Of a stretch of DNA of 64,000 nt, positions 9,478 to 18,705 are shown piece by piece. The notes beneath the pieces are model-generated. The model had not been told where the DNA came from and made no database searches. It saw only the letters and a list, made by a program, of their open reading frames with translations. Position numbers and translations under genes: made by a program. This DNA is from Flavobacteriaceae bacterium (GTDB lineage: Bacteria; Bacteroidota; Bacteroidia; Flavobacteriales; Flavobacteriaceae), in NCBI GenBank assembly GCA_024742935.1, contig JANSXN010000001.1, positions 37,613-101,612 on the forward strand, in the 5' to 3' direction. Positions within the stretch are counted from its first letter, which is position 1. Every line of letters starts with the position of its first letter.

Positions 9478-10386
9478 TTGAAAAAACACTTTTACAGCAA
9501 CGGAAAACTATTACTCACATCAGAGTATCTGGTACTTGATGGTGCAGAAGCACTGGCAATTCCCACGGTTTATGGTCAGGATTTAATGGTGAGCACGACA
9601 GAAAAAGATGGTATAAACTGGACAAGCAAAAATGAAGAAGGAGCTGTTTGGTTTGAAGCAGCTTTCAAAATAAACCCAAAATTAACTATCAAATCAAGTA
9701 CTGATCAAAAAATTGCTGAAACACTTTTGGACATATTACTTTCAGCAAAAAAATTAAATGAGGCATTTCTTTCCGGTTCTTCAGGTTTTGAGGTTGTCAC
9801 AACTATGAATTTCCCTCGGGAATGGGGTCTGGGTACTTCTTCGACATTGATAAACAATTGTGCACAGTGGGCTGAGGTGAACGCCTTTAAACTTCTGGAA
9901 AAAAGCTTTCGCGGAAGCGGTTATGACATCGCCTGTGCCCAATCTGATGTACCGTTAGTTTACTCAAATTCTCAACAGCCTCCAAAATTTCAAAAACTAA
10001 ATCTAAACTGGAATTTTACTGAGGAACTCTATTTTGTTTATCTCAATAAAAAACAGGATAGTAAAAAAGCCATCGCTCATTACAATGCGCTATCTGAAAA
10101 CAAGGAGGCGCTTATACAAGACGCAAACAAGCTCACTGAAGCGTTTATCAATTGCGCAACTTTATCTCAATTTGAATCGCTAATTGAAAGACATGAAAAT
10201 CTGCTATCAGGTTTATTAAAAATCCCAAAAATTAAGGAAAGCCTGTTTTCGGATTACAACGGGAGTGTAAAAAGCCTAGGAGCCTGGGGTGGTGATTTTA
10301 TTCTGGCAACCGGCAAACAAGCTCCTCTTTATTTTGAAGAAAAAGGGTATACTACTATTATTCCGTTTAAGAAGATGTTGAAATAA
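9478..10386 (+). CDS. GYDIA family GHMP kinase (mevalonate-pathway kinase-like)
   Basis: 302 residues with the GHMP kinase pattern: N-terminal GKLLLTSEYLVL, the ATP-binding PREWGLGTSSTL motif, and the family-defining GYDIA (GSGYDIACAQSD), in place of the GxDxA/D of classical mevalonate kinases. A GDFIL C-terminal motif (WGGDFILATG) is present. Members are common in Bacteroidota and are thought to phosphorylate mevalonate or phosphomevalonate; the exact substrate is not settled from sequence. The only in-frame start next to the conserved N-terminus is TTG at 9478, with no good Shine-Dalgarno site. Downstream of mvaA. Confidence 0.85.
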   Translation: MKKHFYSNGKLLLTSEYLVLDGAEALAIPTVYGQDLMVSTTEKDGINWTSKNEEGAVWFEAAFKINPKLTIKSSTDQKIAETLLDILLSAKKLNEAFLSGSSGFEVVTTMNFPREWGLGTSSTLINNCAQWAEVNAFKLLEKSFRGSGYDIACAQSDVPLVYSNSQQPPKFQKLNLNWNFTEELYFVYLNKKQDSKKAIAHYNALSENKEALIQDANKLTEAFINCATLSQFESLIERHENLLSGLLKIPKIKESLFSDYNGSVKSLGAWGGDFILATGKQAPLYFEEKGYTTIIPFKKMLK

Positions 10387-10417
10387 AAAAAGCCCTTCAG
10401 TTTTGAAAGGCTTTTTT
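10387..10417. terminator. bidirectional terminator between the GHMP kinase and ppiD
   Basis: AAAAGCC-CTTCA and TGAA-GGCTTTTTT form an A/T-flanked stem between two convergent genes. T-rich on both strands, so it can serve both. Confidence 0.8.
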
Positions 10418-10437
10418 AAATAATTTAAGTCGAATTC

Positions 10438-12561
10438 TTAATATAAATTTGCTCTACGGTCTTCTATCTTGGCTTTCTTTTTAAGCGCATTGAAAACAGT
10501 TGCATTGATATTGGATGCCCGTCTGTTGTTAATTTGTGTGATATAGGAAGTAAAATCTTCTCTTTGAGCAGCTTCTGTGGTAGAAAGCACCCTCACCATA
10601 TAGATTCCATTTTTACCCTCAATGAGTCCAGAGGATTGCCCTTGGCTTAGGCCAAATGCAGTACCCACAACTTTTGGTTCTGTACCGGCATCGGGAATGA
10701 GTGGTGACTTTCTATTAAGGGCGTTTGCACGCTTTACCTGAACATTGTTTGCAGAAGCCAGTTCCTCTAGTGTTGTCGCTTTATTGTTGTCTAAAATGCG
10801 TTTTGCTTTTTTCTCATTTCTAACCAAAGGAGTTACTTGAGCCGATGCTTCTGAAGCGGGCATCAAACCTTTTGGGTTTTTATTTGTGAGTTGTACTATA
10901 GCATACCCATTATTAACATTAAATCTTTTGATAGCTCCTACTTTTGTTTCTTTTTCAAAGGCCCAATTCACAATTTCGCGATTTGCTCCAATGCCGGGAA
11001 TATTTTCTTCCAATTCACCCACTCGATTGACAGGTCTCACATCACTAATTTCATCTTCCTTAGCTGCCGAAATAAAATCTGTACTCAATGCTTTGGATTC
11101 AAAACGTGTTGCTTCTGTGAAGGTTTGATTAAGAGTTTGTTCTGAAGGTTGTATCGTTTTAACTATATAGGCTACTTTAATAGCTTTTTGTATGTTTTTC
11201 TGTTCCTCAATTTTAATAATGAAGTAACCCAATTCTGTTTCAATGATTTCGATATCTCCTCTGTTATTTTCAAAGGCAAAATCATTAAATTCTTTAATAG
11301 AAACTGAACCGGGAGTTAAATATCCAAGGTCACCTTTGTTTTCTTCTACGCCCGGATCATCAGAAAATTGAATTGCGAGGTCTTCAAATTTTGACGCATC
11401 TCTTTTAATAACATTTAAAAGACTGTCTGCAAGTGACTTTGCTCCTTCTTTTGTTCTGCTGTTTGAACCTGCGGTTTCAAGGCCATCCCAGGAAATCATA
11501 ATATGCTTAGTTTTTACAGAATCTGCCATTTGGCGGATGTCTGTAACCTTTGCTAAATTAATTCGTCCTTGTGTTTTATAAGGCCCATATACTTCGCCTT
11601 TGTTAAGACTAAAAAGGGTGTCGGCATCTGGATTAAGCTGTTGTTTAAATACCCACCTGTCTGTGAATTGCCCTTCTGAGTGCTGAGAAACAAATGCTGC
11701 AATATCTGTTGCCTCCTGAAAGCTTGGAAGTGTATCGTTTAACCCGGAAATTGAATTGTATTTGATTTGAGGTTGTAAAAGTTCTTTTATTTCGTTTTCA
11801 ATAGTTGTTTCGTCATCTTCTGAAGGATTTTCAGCGAAAAGAACATATTGAAAATCAACAGCTGCTTCTACTTCATATTTTTTTGCATTTCGCTTTATGT
11901 AGTCTTCGATGTCTTTTTCAGTAACTTCAATTTCTTCATCAGGAATACTTGAGAAGGGAATTTGTACAAATTCAATATCTACTTTATCATTTTCTAATTT
12001 GTGTTCTTGTTTTCCTTCAAAAGTGGTCGCTGTTAAACCGGCTCTTATTAAGCTATAATATGTTTGTTCAATGGCATTTTGGCTTAAGCTTTTTTCAAAC
12101 TCCACAAATTGGGCATATTGCTGTGGAGCATTTTCCTTTACGTCTGCAAGGTACTCTTGTACTTTAAAAGGGTCATAAATACCGGCTTCATTTGAAAATG
12201 TGGGGTTTCCGCTTAGATTTTGTGCCAATGCATTTTGCAATTGTTCATCACTTATTTGTAAGCCCAATTTTTCAAATTGTTCTCTAAACAAGTTTGCACG
12301 CACCTCATTGTTCCAAACAGCATTTGCTGCTTGTAGGTTTGTGGCGTTTGCTCCCATATTTCGTAGAGCATTCTCTACTTTATTTAGAAAATCATTTCGG
12401 GAAATATCAGTCCCATTAATTGTTCCTACTGTATTTTGCTCTTTGTTGGATGAAAATCCACCGTTTTGAAATACATCTGCCAATACAAATGCAAAGAGTG
12501 CCATTGCAATAATGATAATCAAAAATACCGAGCGTTGTCTAATTTTATTTAATACTGCCAT
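10438..12561 (-). CDS. ppiD: PpiD/SurA-type membrane-anchored peptidyl-prolyl isomerase
   Basis: 707 residues. A single N-terminal membrane helix (about 13-31) anchors a SurA_N-like chaperone region (IDGTxISRxDF pattern near residue 50), followed by a parvulin PPIC domain around residues 340-450 (KHIMISWDG, FSDDPGVEENKGDLGYLTPG, ELGYFIIKIEE) and a C-terminal chaperone-like tail. Such proteins help fold outer-membrane and secreted proteins at the periplasmic face of the inner membrane. It lies at the end of a minus-strand envelope block, 193 nt from its upstream neighbour. Confidence 0.9.
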   Translation of the reverse strand: MAVLNKIRQRSVFLIIIIAMALFAFVLADVFQNGGFSSNKEQNTVGTINGTDISRNDFLNKVENALRNMGANATNLQAANAVWNNEVRANLFREQFEKLGLQISDEQLQNALAQNLSGNPTFSNEAGIYDPFKVQEYLADVKENAPQQYAQFVEFEKSLSQNAIEQTYYSLIRAGLTATTFEGKQEHKLENDKVDIEFVQIPFSSIPDEEIEVTEKDIEDYIKRNAKKYEVEAAVDFQYVLFAENPSEDDETTIENEIKELLQPQIKYNSISGLNDTLPSFQEATDIAAFVSQHSEGQFTDRWVFKQQLNPDADTLFSLNKGEVYGPYKTQGRINLAKVTDIRQMADSVKTKHIMISWDGLETAGSNSRTKEGAKSLADSLLNVIKRDASKFEDLAIQFSDDPGVEENKGDLGYLTPGSVSIKEFNDFAFENNRGDIEIIETELGYFIIKIEEQKNIQKAIKVAYIVKTIQPSEQTLNQTFTEATRFESKALSTDFISAAKEDEISDVRPVNRVGELEENIPGIGANREIVNWAFEKETKVGAIKRFNVNNGYAIVQLTNKNPKGLMPASEASAQVTPLVRNEKKAKRILDNNKATTLEELASANNVQVKRANALNRKSPLIPDAGTEPKVVGTAFGLSQGQSSGLIEGKNGIYMVRVLSTTEAAQREDFTSYITQINNRRASNINATVFNALKKKAKIEDRRANLY

Positions 12562-12716
12562 TTTTTATGAAATTTTATAGGGGGCGAAAATACCATTTTT
12601 GAACAACTTATGAAAAACTTATTGCTCAAAAATTCACATATTATTAAAAATAATTTTGCTATGGAATATATTCTGTTAAAATGACCTTATTTTATATGAA
12701 GATCTAGTTTCTAAAA

Positions 12717-12747
12717 ACTCATAATGAGTCATTTATGAGTTATACAA
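12717..12747. repeat. short palindrome cluster in the ppiD upstream spacer
   Basis: ACTCAT-A-ATGAGT is a perfect short dyad, followed at once by another ATGAGT. The 193-nt spacer 12562-12754 has no gene. It may be an operator for ppiD or a weak terminator of the preceding small gene. Confidence 0.3.
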
Positions 12748-12754
12748 ATAAAAT

Positions 12755-12958
12755 TTATTTTTTGTTTTGTTGACGCTTTTCCAGCTTTTTCCTAAAGTTG
12801 CGTTTAAAGAAGAACATAAATAATGCCACTACACCAAAGAATATAAATAAATTAGCCCTATCGGGATTGCTATTCCAATTGCTTATAACTGCAAAAAGAG
12901 ATAGTAAAAACATAGCTAAATATGCGTATTCAAAAAATTTGTAAACTGTTTTATTCAT
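12755..12958 (-). CDS. small two-helix membrane protein of unknown function
   Basis: 67 residues with two hydrophobic segments (about 8-25 and 35-51) and a strongly basic tail (FFKRNFRKKLEKRQQNKK). Its start overlaps the end of the lptC-like gene by 8 nt, so translation is probably coupled. A small protein here after lptC is usual in Flavobacteriaceae, but I know no function for it. Confidence 0.65.
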   Translation of the reverse strand: MNKTVYKFFEYAYLAMFLLSLFAVISNWNSNPDRANLFIFFGVVALFMFFFKRNFRKKLEKRQQNKK

Positions 12959-13520
12959 CGTCTATGGTTTTATCAACATATTGTACCCCAACATTCTTTC
13001 TTGACATAAAGGTATTGAAATCTTCACTTGAATCAAAACGGCCTCCATCATTGAAAGAGCCGTCTTTAAATATTATTTTATAAGGTTGGTCTGTGAAAAC
13101 CCATTTATTGTTTTGATCCCAGTAGAGTTGATTAGCATTCAACCTCAGGCTATCACTTGTAATTAAAACTACGTTACCTCTTAAATCGACCAAATTTGCT
13201 TCATCAAAATGAATTCCATAGTCTGATGTAACTGTACTTTTATCTCCTTTTTCGTTCCAAAATTGCACTTCAAGACCATCTGGAAATTCTGAAAAAGAAT
13301 AATTATAATTTGAAAAATCAAGCAAAGTGGGTGTTATAAGATTTGCCACCAGTTTGCCGGAGTCTGTGTATTTTAAATCAACACCGCTACCCTCTGCAAT
13401 GGGGCCCAGGTCTGCAACAGACAATTGCTGTATTTCCCTGTAATTTCCTTCACATGAAAAAAGCGTTAGGACTGTAATTACAATCATAACGCTTTTTAAG
13501 CTATGTGATAAAAAATTCAT
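12951..13520 (-). CDS. lptC: LptC-like LPS-export lipoprotein
   Basis: About 189 residues from the ATG at 13520, which is two bases from the stop of the upstream TPR gene; a start at 13544 would add eight residues before the signal peptide. A lipobox (LTLFSCEGN) indicates a lipoprotein. The body has the LptC/OstA pattern of beta-jellyroll repeats: SDYGIHFDEANLVDLRGNVVLITSDSLRLNANQLYWDQNN. LptC links the LptB2FG transporter to LptA in carrying lipopolysaccharide across the periplasm. An OstA-like partner is encoded at 44345. Confidence 0.82.
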   Translation of the reverse strand: MNFLSHSLKSVMIVITVLTLFSCEGNYREIQQLSVADLGPIAEGSGVDLKYTDSGKLVANLITPTLLDFSNYNYSFSEFPDGLEVQFWNEKGDKSTVTSDYGIHFDEANLVDLRGNVVLITSDSLRLNANQLYWDQNNKWVFTDQPYKIIFKDGSFNDGGRFDSSEDFNTFMSRKNVGVQYVDKTIDDE

Positions 13521-13521
13521 T

Positions 13522-14892
13522 TTAAAGGTTTGGTACTCTAACACTACCGCCTACCCAGCACTTAAAGCTGATAGTCTTTCCTGCCATTCCCTCTTGAAAT
13601 ATATCTGCATTTTGTGGAGCACGCTCCATATAGCTTTGTGCTGCAGCATTTGCATTACTTGCGACAGAAGGATCCACACGTGCTGCTTTTCTGGCTTCCT
13701 CAGCAGCTAGCCAGTTGATGGCTCTTTTTTCAAATATGGTTTCCCCACAATTATTAGAACTTTCAGCATACATTCTAGCTATTTGAAGGTATGCTCTTCC
13801 GTAAGAAGGTTTAGCCTCGAGTGTCTTTCTGTAGAACGACCTTGCTGTACTAGAATTGCCAGATTTTCTATAGTTTTCTGCGAGCTTGTAATAAGTATTT
13901 GCTTTTCTGTTTTCATCTGTTTCTAGTTCTGCAGACTGGATAAAGTATTCAAGTGCAACTTTTGGTTTACCATCTGCTTCTGCTAATTGACCCAAATAGT
14001 AAGCAGATCTTGCAGAAGGGTTTAAATTATGCAACTCCTGTACTAATTTAAAGAATAAAGGATCTTCACATTCTTTTGCAGAAAGTCTTCCAGCAGCGCC
14101 TTGCAGCCAGTTTAAATCTCCTTTTTTCTGCTCAAAATCCCTTTCATACAATGGTATGAGATTTTCACAATCTGCTAGTATCCCCAGTTTTCCATTTACA
14201 CTTCCTTTTACTTGTGAGTAAGCCTTAAGGTTTGTTTCCCCTGCACTCAAAAGTTTTGTTTGAGATTGATTGAGCGTTTCACCGGCATCTTGCTTTTCAA
14301 TTAAAGGAGTTATTTTGGATGCTAAAGTATTCTCTTCAAATTCAATTTTTCTTATCAATTCATCATAAAGGTCAAACACTTCTTGAATATCTTTTTCTCC
14401 GGAATCGTGCAGATCAATGGCAAGTGAAAAATAGGTATATAAGGCCTTAGGGCTTGTAAAATTATCTTTGTCTTTTTTATAAGCAGCATCAAAGGCGTCA
14501 AACTGTTCTTGAGTCGAGCCAATTTTGTTATCAAACATTACTTGAGCAAAGTCAGCTAAAATACCTCCTTCTGTAGTTTTGTTTGGAAAATGTTGTAAAC
14601 GCTCTCTAAGTAACTTCTTATACTCGTTATATTGAGTCATTTTTTGATCTTGAGGTGCGTTTTCAATACTGTTTTTGTATAATCTTTCTCCATATTGATA
14701 GATAGTCAAATGGAAAGAAGCACAATTTTTTCGCAACTCTTCAAGGTAAGGAAGAGCCGCTTTGTAATTTTCAATTTTTGCCGCTTCAGCAAAAAGTGAT
14801 AGCGTGACTGTACAATCTTCATTGTTTGAGGCATAGCTAGTTTTACCTGCAAAAAGCAATGCCAAAAATAAGAATGTGATTTTAGTTTTCAT
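13522..14892 (-). CDS. exported TPR-repeat protein
   Basis: 456 residues from the ATG at 14892, which starts a signal peptide (MKTKITFLFLALLFAGKTSYAS); the longer frame from 14943 would overlap the upstream gene and hide it. The C-terminal half has tetratricopeptide repeats (ALEYFIQSAELETDENRKANTYYKL, ARSFYRKTLEAKPSYGRAYLQIARMY). Two nucleotides separate it from lptC. It is probably a periplasmic scaffold in the envelope block; a precise role is unknown. Confidence 0.8.
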   Translation of the reverse strand: MKTKITFLFLALLFAGKTSYASNNEDCTVTLSLFAEAAKIENYKAALPYLEELRKNCASFHLTIYQYGERLYKNSIENAPQDQKMTQYNEYKKLLRERLQHFPNKTTEGGILADFAQVMFDNKIGSTQEQFDAFDAAYKKDKDNFTSPKALYTYFSLAIDLHDSGEKDIQEVFDLYDELIRKIEFEENTLASKITPLIEKQDAGETLNQSQTKLLSAGETNLKAYSQVKGSVNGKLGILADCENLIPLYERDFEQKKGDLNWLQGAAGRLSAKECEDPLFFKLVQELHNLNPSARSAYYLGQLAEADGKPKVALEYFIQSAELETDENRKANTYYKLAENYRKSGNSSTARSFYRKTLEAKPSYGRAYLQIARMYAESSNNCGETIFEKRAINWLAAEEARKAARVDPSVASNANAAAQSYMERAPQNADIFQEGMAGKTISFKCWVGGSVRVPNL

Positions 14893-14915
14893 TGGTACTA
14901 ATTTTTTATGAAATA

Positions 14916-16160
14916 TTAATCGTAAAGTGTTTTTATAAACCATCTGTCATTTAATGATAAGCTTATTATTGTATTGAAAAAGTTTTCTTTTACCAGCCCA
15001 TTATTTGTAGTGCCTCTGTTTCCATACTCAAAACCGATGTTTACATTTGAAAACAATCTCCCTACAGGCATTCCTACTCCAAAAGATATGCCAAACTCAT
15101 TTATCTTCTCATCGTTAATGACCAATCCTGTATTTTCATACCTAACCCCTGCCCTGTATGTTATTTTTTTAAAATAGCCTGAAAGTGCATTGTGTCTGGG
15201 AACATAGAACCCTCCCAGTTTATATTTTGAAGAATTGGTAAAGCTTACATTATCAATTGTGAAAGCTCTGTTTGTAAAATTACTTGTTTCTTGCAGTGTA
15301 TATTCACCACCCACAAACCACCTTCTGGGTTCTCCAATTCCAAAACCAAGAGTGTATTGAGAGGGTAATGTTAATTTAGAATCTTCTACATCCACATCTC
15401 GTGGATCTACTTCAATTTGAAAATCTAGATTAGGCACAAAAACACTTGCAAATCGCCTGGAATTTTCAGAATCTAAATTAGTTTCAGGCGTGTATGTAAT
15501 ACTTGAAAACATTTCTAATTTTTCAGTAATCAACCTTCTGTAGGTGGCTCCAAAATTGAGACTAAATCCAGATAAATCTGACCTGTTTGTTTCTTTTGTA
15601 GCAAACTCAACGTCCGGACTGAAAAGTAATGAATTATTTTCAATATTACCAAAGTTATAGTTTGCATCAATACCCACACTTAGGTGATCTGAAATAAGAT
15701 AGCCCAGAGACAAAAAAACTTTATTCATACCTCCTTGACCGGTGTTTTGTACAATACTCTCGCCAGATTGATTTTCTAAATTATACCCCACAGAAGTTAT
15801 GGGTATAATTCCAAAACCGGCACCAAACTTTTCTCCAAGAGGAACTCCAAGTGCAAGATAATTAATGGAAGTTGACGAAGCTGTGCCTTTTTCTTGGGTT
15901 GTTTCCTGAGTGACATATTTATGAGCACCCCCCACTGAAAAAGCGACTAATTTTAAATGTGCATATCCGGAAGGATTTTGTAAATTAAGGTGGATACTAT
16001 CTGAATACATACTAATACCTCCCATACTTCTATTTTCAACAGTACCCCTGAAGTTTGTTGAGCCAACTCCAAAAAAAGAATAGGGAGATGAAGTTGCTTC
16101 TTGTGCAGAAGTTACTGTAGTAATACATACCAGAATTATTACTAAAAGCCTTTTTATCAT
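14916..16160 (-). CDS. outer-membrane beta-barrel protein, FadL/OmpP1-like
   Basis: 414 residues with a signal peptide ending TSAQ. The start of the mature chain (SSPYSFFGVGSTNFRGTVENRSMGG) and following ALNNPA-like segment (SIHLNLQNPSGYAHL) resemble FadL/OmpP1-type barrels that begin by listing a membrane-plug segment. Alternating aromatic strands continue to the end (SLNDRWFIKTLYD). It is 3 nt from coaX and 23 nt from the TPR gene. The cargo is unknown. Confidence 0.75.
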   Translation of the reverse strand: MIKRLLVIILVCITTVTSAQEATSSPYSFFGVGSTNFRGTVENRSMGGISMYSDSIHLNLQNPSGYAHLKLVAFSVGGAHKYVTQETTQEKGTASSTSINYLALGVPLGEKFGAGFGIIPITSVGYNLENQSGESIVQNTGQGGMNKVFLSLGYLISDHLSVGIDANYNFGNIENNSLLFSPDVEFATKETNRSDLSGFSLNFGATYRRLITEKLEMFSSITYTPETNLDSENSRRFASVFVPNLDFQIEVDPRDVDVEDSKLTLPSQYTLGFGIGEPRRWFVGGEYTLQETSNFTNRAFTIDNVSFTNSSKYKLGGFYVPRHNALSGYFKKITYRAGVRYENTGLVINDEKINEFGISFGVGMPVGRLFSNVNIGFEYGNRGTTNNGLVKENFFNTIISLSLNDRWFIKTLYD

Positions 16161-16163
16161 GTA

Positions 16164-16889
16164 TTAATGATTATATTCTAATAAATAGTTTAAACCTTCC
16201 AGAAGAAAATTTGAATTGGCAAATATGCTATTTTTTAATCTATCTCGCAAAAAATGTGCATTACCGCCTGTTAAAATAACTGTTAAATCTTTAAAATCTT
16301 GTTTGTAATGACTTATGACCCCATCAATCTCCAATGTTACACCAAAAATCACACCAGAGTGAATGGATGTTTGAGTGGAATTACCCAGGATTGTATTTGG
16401 AGTGTTTGCATCAAGCAAAGGTAATTTCTCTGTAAAAGTGTGTAAGGCTTTATACCTCATATTAATTCCAGGAGAAATAGATCCACCTTTGTAATGCCCT
16501 TCAGTGTTTAAAAAATCATAGGTAATGCAAGTACCCACGTCAATGATTAAAGTATTTTTTTTAGGATAATGGCCAATTGCAGCACTAACCAAAGCAATCC
16601 TGTCAACACCAAGACTCAGTGGCGTTGCATAATCGTTAACAAAAGGTGTTTTAATCTGTGATGTAATTTCAAAAACATTGAAATGCCTGTTCAATTTTTG
16701 TTTTGATTTTTCAGAAAATCCACCCACGACACTCAATGCCGCTCTATTTATTGATGGGAATTCTTCTAAAATAAACTCAATATTCTTATCAAAATCAGAC
16801 TTTACATCAATTTTTTTGTAAACCAAAACCTTGTTATCAAAAATTGCCATTTTGATTAAGGTATTTCCTACATCTACTACTAAGTTCAT
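16164..16889 (-). CDS. coaX: type III pantothenate kinase
   Basis: 241 residues with the ASKHA-fold motifs of CoaX: DVGNTLIKMAIFD at the N-terminus, SLGVDRIALVSAA, DVGTCITYDF and GGSISPGINMRYKALH. It phosphorylates pantothenate, the first step of coenzyme A synthesis. First gene of the minus-strand envelope block; it is divergent from the tRNA-Phe promoter, 180 nt away. Confidence 0.95.
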   Translation of the reverse strand: MNLVVDVGNTLIKMAIFDNKVLVYKKIDVKSDFDKNIEFILEEFPSINRAALSVVGGFSEKSKQKLNRHFNVFEITSQIKTPFVNDYATPLSLGVDRIALVSAAIGHYPKKNTLIIDVGTCITYDFLNTEGHYKGGSISPGINMRYKALHTFTEKLPLLDANTPNTILGNSTQTSIHSGVIFGVTLEIDGVISHYKQDFKDLTVILTGGNAHFLRDRLKNSIFANSNFLLEGLNYLLEYNH

Positions 16890-16978
16890 TTATAATCAAA
16901 TAAGCGACAAAAATACAATTTGAAAATTTATTATATACAAACCACTTAAAGAAATTAAAACTTTTTTTATTTTTATGC

Positions 16979-17008
16979 TTTGCGCAAAATAAAATAAATT
17001 TATATTTG
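16979..17008 (+). promoter_or_regulatory. Bacteroidota-type promoter of tRNA-Phe
   Basis: TTTG (16979-16982), an 18-nt spacer and TATATTTG (17001-17008) match the TTTG/TAnnTTTG consensus. The run TTTATATTTGCACCC here is identical to the one before rplS (60922-60936), consistent with a strong stable-RNA or ribosomal promoter class. Confidence 0.8.
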
Positions 17009-17069
17009 CACCCTCTTATTAAGCATTAACTACGTTTTGCTTTGACGGGCTCAGCCCAAAACACATACT

Positions 17070-17142
<73 letters not shown>

Positions 17143-17145
17143 CTT

Positions 17146-17181
17146 AAAATCCCCAATACAGCTAATGTTTGGGGATTTTTT
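17146..17181 (+). terminator. terminator of tRNA-Phe
   Basis: AAATCCCCAA pairs with TTGGGGATTT around a 12-nt loop and is followed by a T run, 4 nt after the tRNA. Confidence 0.85.
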
Positions 17182-17227
17182 AGTTTTGGATATTTTCTAG
17201 CAGCTTAGTTTTTAATTGATTAGAATG

Positions 17228-17791
17228 TCAATTTGTACAGTTTTCATTGTAAAAAACAACGACTTCCTCAATTTCTCTTTTCTTAAACTCCTTATTCTCA
17301 AGTTTAGAAACTAATTTTGGGCAATCGGAAAAAAAGTCTATTGAAGTCTTTTTGTAACTTTTAAACAAATCGTTTATACCAATATTTACAGCAATTTTCT
17401 CATCAGCTCTTTTTACATAAAAGCTGGTTTTACTTGAAGTAGTAGGCCCCATTGGACCAGCACCTGTAACAACAATTTCACTTCTTTTATATAATGAAGC
17501 TATTCCATCAACGAGTTCTATCATTAAAGTACCGGCTTCTTCAGAATAATAAATGTATTTTTTTGTAAAGTTTTGATTTTCTTTTTTTCCGGTGTACATT
17601 ATTTTATCTATTTGCGAATAAGGTATGTTTTGTCTCTTTTTATTCGAATTAAAAGAAATATCATCTTTATGTGTTGAATATTTTTTTGTAAAATAAGTAA
17701 CTCCTTCTTTAGTATAAATTGTATGTCCCTTCTCTTGACAAATTACAATACTACTTAGTGACAAAAAGAAAAGTAAAAATAAGTTTTTCAT
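17228..17791 (-). CDS. exported protein of unknown function
   Basis: 187 residues with a signal peptide (about 1-18, ending IVICQ). I do not recognise a family. The middle reads as short beta-rich segments with many Lys and Tyr (IPYSQIDKIMYTGKKEN, KYIYYSEEAGTLMIELVDG), and a Gly/Pro patch TGAGPMGPTTSS. Two cysteines are near the C-terminus (DCPKL and ENCTN), which could form a disulfide. It stands directly after tRNA-Phe in a small accessory patch. Confidence 0.65.
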   Translation of the reverse strand: MKNLFLLFFLSLSSIVICQEKGHTIYTKEGVTYFTKKYSTHKDDISFNSNKKRQNIPYSQIDKIMYTGKKENQNFTKKYIYYSEEAGTLMIELVDGIASLYKRSEIVVTGAGPMGPTTSSKTSFYVKRADEKIAVNIGINDLFKSYKKTSIDFFSDCPKLVSKLENKEFKKREIEEVVVFYNENCTN

Positions 17792-17859
17792 TTAGGATTT
17801 TTTTAAAGCTCCAAAATTAGGAATTAATTGGACATAGCTTAAGGAAATAAAATTTAGTT

Positions 17860-18591
17860 TCACTCCCTCACAACCCTTACTGAAAAGCCATTCCTATTGT
17901 CATTGTAGAACTCAACGACATAGGTATTACTGTAACTCAAGTGCCTTATCCAGGCTTGAAGTTCGTCATAATTTGTTTCGGTCCAAAAAATCCCCAGATT
18001 ATCAACCATAGTAAAATCACCTTTACTGCTTCTACCACCACCGGGCAATGCAGAAAAACCACTGGTATTAACAGCTCCCACATTAGGTGTCATCCAGTGT
18101 GAAGATCCAATTTCTTTTAATTTACCACCGGCTACATTTTCACCCCCAAGACAATCTGTTAACTCTTTCCAGTCCGCTTTTGTAGCAACAAGCCATCCTT
18201 CAGGGGCTATTCCCCTTGAATCATTTACCGCATACCAGTTGTATAATTTACCAAAAACGGCTCCATAAGAACTGTCATTCAAATAATAGCACCAAGCCCC
18301 TGTTGTAAGATTAGCCCACTCTTCTGGGTCCTGAACTTGAGGAATATCGTCTCCGTTTCTATACTTTGAAACATTTAGGTTTTCAATCATCCACTCATTT
18401 CCGTCGCACATTTCCAGGTAACGATAAACGTTGCCGTCAATATCAGAGATTGTCCCCGATTTTTGAATAGAAGTCATAACTTCTTGGGAAGAGGATTGAA
18501 TATTTTGAGTGGTTTTTTTATTTTCCTTACAACTCACTAAAAATAGCAACAGCAAGCCAAAGCAGAATGAGATTCTTAAAGAACTATGCAT
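17860..18591 (-). CDS. FISUMP-domain lipoprotein
   Basis: 243 residues with a lipobox (LLLFLVSCKEN). The body is a Fibrobacter succinogenes major paralogous (FISUMP) domain: the start IDGNVYRYLEMCDGNEWMIENL, the middle YNWYAVNDSRGIAPEGWLVATKADWKEL and the end GFSVRVVRE. These domains occur in surface proteins of Bacteroidota and Fibrobacteres and have no established activity. Surface exposure is inferred. Confidence 0.85.
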   Translation of the reverse strand: MHSSLRISFCFGLLLLFLVSCKENKKTTQNIQSSSQEVMTSIQKSGTISDIDGNVYRYLEMCDGNEWMIENLNVSKYRNGDDIPQVQDPEEWANLTTGAWCYYLNDSSYGAVFGKLYNWYAVNDSRGIAPEGWLVATKADWKELTDCLGGENVAGGKLKEIGSSHWMTPNVGAVNTSGFSALPGGGRSSKGDFTMVDNLGIFWTETNYDELQAWIRHLSYSNTYVVEFYNDNRNGFSVRVVRE

Positions 18592-18705
18592 TTCGTTAAC
18601 ATTTTATTAACGAATATAAACATTTTTAATTAGTTTATTAAACTTTCTTTTTTTCATAAAATTTGTTAGGAATTACCTGAAGTTTTCGACAGAAGGAGTA
18701 TATTT

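Noticed and set aside
12562-12754. Remnant of a CorC/HlyC-like gene between the small membrane protein and ppiD
   Set aside because: Such a gene is often found here in relatives, from memory, but the 193-nt spacer shows no recognisable remnant.
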